A stretch of DNA of 12,106 bases from an uncultured Alphaproteobacteria bacterium (GTDB lineage Bacteria; Pseudomonadota; Alphaproteobacteria; Rhodobacterales; Rhodobacteraceae), in the NCBI GenBank assembly GCA_929200295.1, contig CAKMZE010000064.1, positions 1-12,106 of the forward strand, in the 5' to 3' direction. Position 1 is the stretch's first letter. Each line of letters begins with the position of its first letter. Shown piece by piece: positions 7,086-12,106 of the stretch. Both the position numbers and the translations under genes were made by a program. Under the pieces are notes generated by a model. It saw only the letters and a list, made by a program, of their open reading frames with translations, was not told the origin of the DNA and ran no database searches.

Positions 7086-7282
7086 TCCCCAGTCTCCTGC
7101 GGAATGATCTGCGGGCGTTGCACGTGATCATAACTCTCAAACTTGCGGGCATCGCCGAGCTGCAGCACTTTCACCACGGTCAAACCAAAGACAATCGCGA
7201 TCAGGCCAGCCAACAAAAGCCCAACGCCATAATTGCGCCCCTTACGGCGCTCATGCAATTCATGCTCAACCTTCAAAGCCAT
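7082..7282 (-). CDS. Small single-span membrane protein, putative oxidase assembly factor
   Basis: This 66-residue protein begins MALKVEHELHERRKGRN, a strongly basic N-terminus. It is followed by one hydrophobic helix (about residues 18-40) and a short polar tail ending QETGE, giving an N-in/C-out topology by the positive-inside rule. The HELHERR-R-N start matches what I recall of small cox-operon proteins in Rhodobacterales, sometimes labelled CoxF or cytochrome c oxidase assembly protein. It has no copper- or heme-binding cysteine. The GTG at 7288 would leave only three bases after GGAGG, whereas the ATG at 7282 has nine, so I choose ATG. It lies two bases after ctaB and overlaps ctaG by four, so co-translation with both is likely. 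Molecular function is not established from sequence. Confidence 0.85.
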   Translation of the reverse strand: MALKVEHELHERRKGRNYGVGLLLAGLIAIVFGLTVVKVLQLGDARKFESYDHVQRPQIIPQETGE

Positions 7283-7284
7283 CT

Positions 7285-8217
7285 TCACAGACCTCCCGCA
7301 TTTGATATCCGAAACGCGGCCTCAATCAGCAGTGCTACGAAATGCGCAAAAAGATAATAAAGCGAGACTTTGAATACCTGCTTTTCAACTTGATAATTAT
7401 CCGCTGTGGCGGCGGCATCATTACGGCGCCAAATATCATAAGCGCCTTTCAAAAACCAGATATTCATGACCGCAGCAACAAGCAGATATATTGGACCGCC
7501 AATGCTCGTCAGGCCAAGCCCCAATGCGACAGGCACTAATAGTAGAGTATAAACCAGAATATGCTTGCGGGTTACGTCGCGCCCATGGGTTTCAGTGAGC
7601 ATCGGCACACCTGCGTCGCCATAATCAGATTTGACGAATAACGCCAAGGCCCAGAAATGCGGTGGCGTCCACATGAAAATCAGCGCGAACATCAAGATCG
7701 ACTCAAGCGAGATGCTACCAGTGGCCACAGCCCAACCAATCATCGGTGGGAAAGCGCCTGCGGCCCCGCCAATGACAATGTTCTGTGGTGTCGCCCGTTT
7801 CAGCCACATTGAATAAATGACCGCATAGAAAAAGATCGTGAAAGCCAAGAGCCCGGCAGCCAAGAGATTGCTGGTCAAAAGCAGCAAAACAACCGCAAAT
7901 CCAGACAGCCCGACACCAAGCCCTAAGGCCTCACCTGCGGTGACCCGCCCCGCTGGGATCGGGCGATTCGCAGTGCGGCGCATTTTGACATCAATGTCCG
8001 CATCCCACCACATGTTCAAAGCGCCTGACGCGCCGGCACCGACAGCAATACATAAAATCGCAACAAACCCGATAAAGGGGTGCACAGGTGTCGGTGCTAC
8101 CAAAAGCCCAACAAGCGCTGTAAATACAACAAGCGACATCACGCGCGGCTTGAGAAGAGCAAAGTAATCGCCCATCCCAGCCTCATATCCCGCGTTATGT
8201 AAGCTTGTATCTGTCAT
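7285..8217 (-). CDS. ctaB: Protoheme IX farnesyltransferase (heme O synthase)
   Basis: CtaB attaches a farnesyl group from farnesyl diphosphate to heme B, giving heme O, the precursor of heme A for the aa3 oxidase. It is an inner-membrane UbiA-family prenyltransferase. The 310-residue protein shows the first Asp-rich prenyl-diphosphate motif N68-x3-D72-x3-D76 within NMWWDADIDVKMRRT and the second near residues 198-207 (DYGDAGVPML). Multiple helices include the FMWTPPHFWALAL segment typical of Cox10/CtaB. An in-frame GTG at 8220 directly precedes the ATG at 8217. AGGA five bases before the ATG favours the ATG. This Shine-Dalgarno sits at the edge of palindromic repeat copy A. Heme A synthase (CtaA), the next enzyme, is not in the window. 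Confidence 0.97.
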   Translation of the reverse strand: MTDTSLHNAGYEAGMGDYFALLKPRVMSLVVFTALVGLLVAPTPVHPFIGFVAILCIAVGAGASGALNMWWDADIDVKMRRTANRPIPAGRVTAGEALGLGVGLSGFAVVLLLLTSNLLAAGLLAFTIFFYAVIYSMWLKRATPQNIVIGGAAGAFPPMIGWAVATGSISLESILMFALIFMWTPPHFWALALFVKSDYGDAGVPMLTETHGRDVTRKHILVYTLLLVPVALGLGLTSIGGPIYLLVAAVMNIWFLKGAYDIWRRNDAAATADNYQVEKQVFKVSLYYLFAHFVALLIEAAFRISNAGGL

Positions 8218-8227
8218 CACTATCCTA

Positions 8228-8265
8228 TAACGACGATGGGCAAATTGCCCATCCTACAGTCGTTA
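8228..8265 (-). repeat. Palindromic repeat, copy A, abutting the ctaB ribosome-binding site
   Basis: On the minus strand, 8259 to 8235 reads as a 25-base relative of copy B with two differences, which change one G-C pair of the stem to A-T. The stem is 8235-8243 with 8245-8253 around one central base. An outer 7-bp match (TAACGAC at 8228-8234 with GTCGTTA at 8259-8265) lengthens it with a bulged CCTACA-side segment. The structure ends exactly where the ctaB Shine-Dalgarno (ATAGGATA, 8221-8228) begins, so folding could influence ctaB translation. Copies A and B are inverted relative to each other, as in BIME-type REP pairs. Confidence 0.65.
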
Positions 8266-8268
8266 CTG

Positions 8269-8295
8269 CTGTAGGGTGGGCAATTTGCCCACCCA
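8269..8295 (+). repeat. Palindromic repeat, copy B (TGTAGGGTGGG family)
   Basis: This copy has the head CTGTAGGGTGGG, the core CAATTTG and the tail CCCACCCA. The stem is 10 bp (8274-8283 with 8285-8294) around a single central T; a real RNA loop would open at least one pair. It lies eight bases downstream of the ctaC stop. With copy A in opposite orientation nine bases away, the two copies could also pair with each other as one roughly 25-bp stem with only one G-U pair and one mismatch. No clear U-tract follows on the minus strand, so processing or transcript stabilisation is more likely than termination. Confidence 0.68.
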
Positions 8296-8302
8296 CTTTT
8301 CT

Positions 8303-9133
8303 TTAAACCGCGTTTTCAATCTTCGCAGCCGCAAGCCATTCGTCATATGTTTCTTGGCTCACAACCTTTACCGTGATCGGCATATATGCGTGATCTTTCC
8401 CACAAAGCTCTGAGCATTGCCCAAAATACACACCCTCACGCTCAGCCGAGAACCACAATTGTGCGAGCCGCCCTGGCACCGCGTCTTGTTTCACACCAAA
8501 CGCAGGAATCGTCCAAGAATGGATCACATCAGCGCCTGTCACCTGCATCACAACCGTCGCCCCAACAGGGACAACAACCGCCGTATCCGTCGCCAATAGA
8601 TAAAGCTCAGGCGCGTAACCGTACTCTGCTAGCTCATCTTGCGCCAACATATAGCTTGGGTATGCGACACCTTCATCTGTGTATTCATATTCCCAAAACC
8701 ACTGATATCCGGTGACTTTGATATTAATATCGCCCTCAGGGATCTCTTGCTGTTTAAACAAAACCGGCAATGAGAATGCCCCGATAAAGACGAGGATCAC
8801 AATGGGCAGCACCGTCCATGCCACCTCAAGCGGTGAATTATGGGTAAATGTCGCAGGGGTTGGGTTCGCGCGGCGGTTATATTTAATAAACACCCATGCC
8901 ATTAATCCCACCACAAAGAGCGAAATCGCTGTGATAATGATCAAAAGCATCCCATCAAGCCACTGCAAATCGCGTGCAAGCTCTGTTACAGCAGGCTGAA
9001 ACCCTATGCCTTGTTCAACAGGAACACCCACGATCTCAAGCTCTTGGGTCACCTCTTGTGCCTGCGCTGCAGCGCCAGCCATTGTCAAAGCAAACCCTGT
9101 CCAAGTGAAAGACGCATATTTCATAAGTTGCAT
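8303..9133 (-). CDS. ctaC: Cytochrome c oxidase subunit II
   Basis: CtaC (coxB) accepts electrons from cytochrome c through its binuclear CuA centre. From the ATG at 9133 the protein has 276 residues. A signal peptide with AQA at residues 23-25 would give a mature protein starting with Gln, as I recall for Paracoccus subunit II. Two transmembrane helices (about 61-83 and 103-127) are followed by the cupredoxin domain. The aromatic cluster YQWFWEYEY is at 143-151. CuA ligands are His205 (in VIHSWTIP), Cys240, Glu242, Cys244, His248 and Met251 in GQCSELCGKDHAYMP, all present. The reading frame stays open to 9472, but that extension overlaps tldD. AGGG six bases before the ATG supports the chosen start; an ATG at 9163 is the main alternative. 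It is the first gene of the operon. Confidence 0.96.
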   Translation of the reverse strand: MQLMKYASFTWTGFALTMAGAAAQAQEVTQELEIVGVPVEQGIGFQPAVTELARDLQWLDGMLLIIITAISLFVVGLMAWVFIKYNRRANPTPATFTHNSPLEVAWTVLPIVILVFIGAFSLPVLFKQQEIPEGDINIKVTGYQWFWEYEYTDEGVAYPSYMLAQDELAEYGYAPELYLLATDTAVVVPVGATVVMQVTGADVIHSWTIPAFGVKQDAVPGRLAQLWFSAEREGVYFGQCSELCGKDHAYMPITVKVVSQETYDEWLAAAKIENAV

Positions 9134-9317
9134 AGCAAACCCTGTTTCATCATGGCGCCTCATGGCGCGTTCGTACAAGAATCCTGACACACTACATGCG
9201 GATTCCCGTTGTATCCTACCGCCCATGTCCCATATCTTGATAAACAACTCAAGAACATCAGTTGCGGCAATCGGACGCTCTTTTTGATGTATTCGCAAAA
9301 ATCTAAGGAAATTATTT
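9134..9317. promoter_or_regulatory. Divergent promoter region between ctaC and tldD
   Basis: This 184-bp non-coding interval must hold the promoter for the leftward oxidase operon and for rightward tldD. It contains an inverted repeat TCTTGA (9235-9240) with TCAAGA (9249-9254), separated by eight bases, which could be an operator. It resembles an FNR half-site arrangement, but the spacing is two bases too long. A weak candidate for tldD is TTGCGG, 17 bases, then TGATGT (ending near 9296). AAGGA at 9305-9309 is the tldD ribosome-binding site, eight bases before its ATG. I cannot name a confident -10 element on either strand. Confidence 0.5.
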
Positions 9318-10739
9318 ATGCAAGCAAATCCTTTTCGTCCGTTTGACACCGCTTTTGACCAAGAAACCGCGCTCAAACACCTGCAAAACGCAACGCATGG
9401 CGCGGATGATGGTGAGCTCTTCATCGAAAAACGCAGCTCAGAGGTGCTATCTTTTGATGATGGAAAGATCAAAAATGCGAGCTTTGATGCCTCCGAAGGC
9501 TTTGGCCTGAGGGCCGTTCAGGGCGAAACCACAGGCTACGCGCATGCAACAACACTCGATGAGCACGCGCTCAAGCGCGCGGTGCATACCGCACGGCTCG
9601 CCGTCAAAGGTGACAGTGGCAGCATCGCAACCGCACCTGCGGGCACGAATGTGAAACTCTACACCGATGAAAACCCGATGGAGCAAGCAAGCTTTCCCGC
9701 AAAGATCGATCTCTTGCGCGAGATCGATGATTACGCCCGCGGCCTTGATAAACGCGTCATTCAGGTCACAGCGACGCTCGCCGCCTCGCATCAAGAAATC
9801 GTCATTCTGCGCCCTGATGGGCATTTGGTCACGGATACCCGCCCAATGAGCCGTCTTAACATCAGCATCATTGTCGAAGAAAACGGCCGCAGAGAAAGTG
9901 GTACATCAGGTGGCGGTGGCCGTACCGGGCTAAGCGGGCTCATTGCGCGCGAAAACTGGCAAGCTGTCGCGCAAGAGGCGTTGCGCGTTGCGGTCGTCAA
10001 CCTTGCCGCAGAGCCCGCCCCTGCGGGTATCATGGATGTGCTGCTTGGGCCGGGATGGCCCGGTATTTTGCTACACGAAGCAATTGGCCACGGGCTAGAA
10101 GGCGACTTTAACCGCAAAGGCACTAGCGCATTTGCAGGGCTCATGGGGCAACAGATCGCTGCCAAAGGCGTGACTGTTTTAGATGATGGCACCCTGCCTG
10201 ATCGCCGCGGCTCAATCAGTATCGATGATGAAGGCACGCCCAGCGCAAAAAACACATTGATCGAAGACGGGGTGTTAACAGGCTATATGCAAGACCGCCA
10301 AAATGCGCGGCTCATGGGCGTGCAGCCCACAGGCAACGGCAGACGCGAAAGCTATGCGCATGCGCCGATGCCACGTATGACAAATACATATATGATATCC
10401 GGCCCCGATGATCCGGCTGCAATGCGCGCTGATCTAAAGGATGGGATTTACGCCGTAGGCTTTGGTGGCGGTCAGGTCGACATCACAAATGGGAAATTCG
10501 TCTTTAGCTGCACAGAAGCGTACCGTGTGAAAAACGGCGTTGTCGGCGCCCCTGTAAAAGGCGCGACACTGATTGGGGATGGGGCAACGGCGCTCAAGCA
10601 CATCCGCGCGATCGGCAATGACATGGCGCTCGACCCCGGAATCGGCAATTGCGGCAAAGCCGGACAGTGGGTTCCCGTGGGCGTTGGGCAGCCAAGCCTA
10701 TTGATCGGGGGGCTCACTGTTGGTGGTGCAGCCACATGA
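9318..10739 (+). CDS. tldD: TldD, catalytic subunit of the TldD/TldE (PmbA) metallopeptidase
   Basis: TldD pairs with TldE/PmbA to form a cytoplasmic zinc peptidase. In E. coli it processes microcin B17 and degrades the CcdA antitoxin; its ordinary substrates are unfolded peptides. The 473-residue protein has the active-site motif HEAIGH (residues 253-258, HExxxH) followed by GLEGDFNRKG. The third zinc ligand is probably Cys398 in FSCTEAYRVKNG. GPGWPG, RRESYAHAPMPRMTNTYM and the terminal VGQPSLLIGGLTVGG are also family features. It has all metal ligands, so it is TldD and not the inactive TldE. No tldE/pmbA is present nearby, so the partner must be elsewhere. AAGGA eight bases upstream fixes the ATG. 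It is transcribed away from ctaC. A perfect hairpin spans its stop codon. Confidence 0.97.
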   Translation: MQANPFRPFDTAFDQETALKHLQNATHGADDGELFIEKRSSEVLSFDDGKIKNASFDASEGFGLRAVQGETTGYAHATTLDEHALKRAVHTARLAVKGDSGSIATAPAGTNVKLYTDENPMEQASFPAKIDLLREIDDYARGLDKRVIQVTATLAASHQEIVILRPDGHLVTDTRPMSRLNISIIVEENGRRESGTSGGGGRTGLSGLIARENWQAVAQEALRVAVVNLAAEPAPAGIMDVLLGPGWPGILLHEAIGHGLEGDFNRKGTSAFAGLMGQQIAAKGVTVLDDGTLPDRRGSISIDDEGTPSAKNTLIEDGVLTGYMQDRQNARLMGVQPTGNGRRESYAHAPMPRMTNTYMISGPDDPAAMRADLKDGIYAVGFGGGQVDITNGKFVFSCTEAYRVKNGVVGAPVKGATLIGDGATALKHIRAIGNDMALDPGIGNCGKAGQWVPVGVGQPSLLIGGLTVGGAAT

Positions 10740-10750
10740 GGCACCACCAA
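10720..10750 (+). terminator. Perfect hairpin spanning the tldD stop codon
   Basis: TTGGTGGTGC (10720-10729) is exactly complementary to GCACCACCAA (10741-10750), with an 11-base loop that contains the TGA stop (10737-10739). The 10-bp stem is strong, but AACGCATCAT follows instead of a U-tract, so it is not a standard intrinsic terminator. It may mark the tldD mRNA 3' end, protect it from exonucleases, or reduce read-through into dprA. Confidence 0.42.
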
Positions 10751-10965
10751 AACGCATCATAAAAAGCGAATCTACAATCAGTGGGTGTGAGTCGCACAAT
10801 GACTCTTTCCACAGAATTATTCACAAAAAGAAGCGCATTTTTAGCAATTCAGGGCATTTTTGGACAATACCCCCCCCTAAAATAGTGGGTTTCGCGGGTG
10901 ATTTTATTCACACCTCGTTAATTCTTAAGTCGTTAATGTGTTCTTGCAGCATGACGGAGCCCGGG
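10740..10965 (+). promoter_or_regulatory. Site-dense regulatory region upstream of dprA
   Basis: This AT-richer 226-bp spacer contains several recognisable motifs. GANTC sites (the CcrM methylation sequence) are at 10768-10772, 10789-10793 and 10801-10805. TTATTCACA, matching the DnaA-box consensus TTWTNCACA, is at 10817-10825 and 10904-10912, and the near match CTTTCCACA is at 10805-10813. A CRP-type palindrome GGTGA-N6-TCACA (9 of 10 bases of TGTGA-N6-TCACA) is at 10897-10912. TTAA occurs at 10918, 10925 and 10933 within a direct repeat TCGTTAAT (10915-10922 and 10930-10937). A C8 run is at 10870-10877. GGAG at 10956-10959 is the dprA Shine-Dalgarno. I see no convincing standard -35/-10 pair. 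Which of these sites function is inference. Confidence 0.5.
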
Positions 10966-12090
10966 ATGGCCGACGAAGACACAGCTTCCACTCACCCCCC
11001 CCAACTCCCTCCAAAGACGGAAGATGATCGGTTCCTGCGGCTTCGTCTGTTGCGTTCTAGTCGCGTAGGGATCGCGACCTACCACCGCCTCCTGTCTGAT
11101 CATGGCAGCCCACAGGCCGCACTCGATGCGCTGCCGGGTATCGCAGCAGCGGCGGGCGTAGAGAAATATCGCATTTGCCCTACAGATGTGATCAGGGCCG
11201 AACTCAAAGCCGCGCAAAGAGCGAATGCACGCTTACTCGTTCACGGCTCAGCCGACTACCCCGTACAGCTCAATGACCTCAATGATGCGCCGCCACTGCT
11301 TTGGGCTATTGGTGATCATACAATTTTGCACCGCCCAATGGTTGCGCTGGTTGGCGCGCGCAACGCGTCCTCTTTGGGGACGCGTATGGCAAAGCGGCTC
11401 GCGGCTGAGCTAGGCGAGGCAGGTTATCTTGTTGTCTCTGGTCTCGCGCGTGGTGTGGACACTGCGGCACATCTGGGCAGTCTCGCCACTGGCACTGTGG
11501 CCGTGCAAGCAGGTGGCGTGGATATCATTTACCCCGCAGAAAACAGAGATCTCGCCAGTAAAATCATGCGAAATGGCCTGCGGGTTGCAGAAATGCCCAT
11601 GGGCCTGCAACCGCAAGCACGCCATTTCCCAGCGCGCAACCGAATCATCGCTGGCCTCGCCCAAGCCGTTGTTGTCGTTGAGGCTGGTGCAAAATCTGGC
11701 AGCTTGATCACTGCGCGCACCGCTCTGGATCAAGGGCGCGATGTGTTGGCCGTCCCCGGTCACCCCTTTGATGCACGCGCAGCGGGGAGCAATATGCTGA
11801 TCCGCGATGGCGCAACGCTGATCCGCTCGGCCGAGGATGTGCTCGATGTGCTTTCCCCGCTCGCAAAGCCAGTGCCAGTTGCGCCACACACAACGCAACT
11901 TCCACTGCGACAAAGCGCCGATTTGCATAGTGAGATCCTAGCGCGGCTGAGCCCCTCTCCTATCGCAGAGGACCAGCTGATCCGCGATCTCTCGGCTTCA
12001 TCGGCCCATGTCATCCCTGCGCTCACAACGCTTGAGCTGGATGGGAAAATCACCCGACAAAAAGGTGGATTACTATCGCGCGTCGTCTAA
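10966..12090 (+). CDS. dprA: DNA processing protein DprA (Smf)
   Basis: DprA binds incoming single-stranded DNA during natural transformation and loads RecA on it. In Rhodobacter capsulatus it is needed to receive DNA from gene transfer agents. The 374-residue protein has a Pro-rich N-terminal tail, a SAM-like helical domain (about 20-70) and the Rossmann-fold DNA-binding domain (about 85-300), which contains LVGARNASSLG (128-138), VVSGLARGVDTAAH (156-169), FPARNRIIAGLA (221-232) and GSLITARTALDQGRDVLAVPG (245-265). A C-terminal winged helix (about 318-374) completes the three-part plan. The reading frame is open back to 10720. The ATG at 10966 is chosen because GGAG lies six bases upstream; ATGs at 10936 and 10951 lack a ribosome-binding site. 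A C8 run at codons 10-12 could slip. The gene is complete, with TAA at 12088. Confidence 0.95.
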   Translation: MADEDTASTHPPQLPPKTEDDRFLRLRLLRSSRVGIATYHRLLSDHGSPQAALDALPGIAAAAGVEKYRICPTDVIRAELKAAQRANARLLVHGSADYPVQLNDLNDAPPLLWAIGDHTILHRPMVALVGARNASSLGTRMAKRLAAELGEAGYLVVSGLARGVDTAAHLGSLATGTVAVQAGGVDIIYPAENRDLASKIMRNGLRVAEMPMGLQPQARHFPARNRIIAGLAQAVVVVEAGAKSGSLITARTALDQGRDVLAVPGHPFDARAAGSNMLIRDGATLIRSAEDVLDVLSPLAKPVPVAPHTTQLPLRQSADLHSEILARLSPSPIAEDQLIRDLSASSAHVIPALTTLELDGKITRQKGGLLSRVV

Positions 12091-12106
12091 AAAAATACTT
12101 AAAAAT

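Noticed and set aside
5591..8295. CRISPR-like repeat array from the three similar repeats
   Set aside because: The copies are few, palindromic, not regularly spaced, in mixed orientation and separated by genes; there are no spacers or cas genes.
9237..9252. FNR/FnrL box in the ctaC-tldD promoter
   Set aside because: TTGA and TCAA are eight bases apart instead of six.
9134..9472. N-terminal extension of the ctaC reading frame
   Set aside because: It would run into the tldD coding sequence, has low-complexity non-conserved sequence, and would bury the clear signal peptide that begins at 9133.
10918..10936. Full CtrA box
   Set aside because: The TTAA units are separated by 3, 4 or 11 bases rather than the 7 of the consensus, so only half-sites are claimed.
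10720..10965. Upstream extension of dprA to an in-frame start overlapping tldD
   Set aside because: The extension is non-conserved and encoded by the AT-rich regulatory spacer; GGAG six bases before the ATG at 10966 gives a better start.
10740..10965. Chromosomal replication origin
   Set aside because: Two exact DnaA-box matches and three GANTC sites are suggestive, but there is no AT-rich unwinding element next to a box array and no dnaA, parAB or gid gene in the window; kept only as a regulatory-region finding.
11410..11928. Minus-strand open frame (172 codons) opposite dprA
   Set aside because: Lies over the conserved Rossmann core of DprA; Cys/His-rich composition is explained by complementing that sequence.

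Overview
The window looks like a chromosomal core segment of an alphaproteobacterium of the Rhodobacterales (Roseobacter-type) with moderate GC. The evidence is the aa3-type cytochrome c oxidase cluster in the order ctaC, ctaB, a small membrane protein, ctaG, ctaE and SURF1, followed by thrC, an M16 peptidase and a GNAT acetyltransferase. A divergent tldD and dprA lie on the other side. I recall this order from Paracoccus/Rhodobacter/Roseobacter genomes, but no database was consulted.

Layout. Positions 70-9133 are entirely minus-strand. Transcription runs from ctaC (8303-9133) leftwards through ctaB, the 66-residue membrane protein, ctaG, ctaE, SURF1, thrC, the M16 peptidase and the acetyltransferase to an FAD-linked oxidoreductase (70-1479). 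Most junctions overlap or are a few bases apart. The exceptions are ctaC-ctaB (85 bp), ctaE-SURF1 (132 bp) and acetyltransferase-oxidoreductase (83 bp). The first two gaps are filled with palindromic repeats or hairpins. Positions 9134-9317 form a divergent promoter region. Plus-strand tldD (9318-10739) and dprA (10966-12090) follow, separated by a 226-bp spacer unusually rich in possible regulatory sites. The window ends 16 AT-rich bases after dprA. No stretch of more than 300 bases lacks a gene.

How the genes work together. CtaC and CtaE are subunits II and III of the oxidase. CtaB makes heme O, the precursor of heme A. CtaG/Cox11 delivers copper to CuB. SURF1 assists heme a insertion. The small membrane protein is probably another assembly factor. 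Subunit I and heme A synthase are not in the window. ThrC, the M16 peptidase and the acetyltransferase are apparently co-transcribed housekeeping functions. TldD is half of a TldD/TldE peptidase, and DprA is the RecA loader for incoming single-stranded DNA.

I see no mobile element, tRNA, rRNA, CRISPR array or defence system, and no convincing new multigene system. The most interesting signals are non-coding. There are three members of one palindromic repeat family with covarying stems and exchanged cores. One copy abuts the ctaB ribosome-binding site. Three successive hairpins lie between ctaE and SURF1. Upstream of dprA is a cluster of GANTC sites, DnaA-box-like sequences, a CRP-like palindrome, TTAA half-sites and a C8 tract, with a second C8 tract inside the dprA reading frame.
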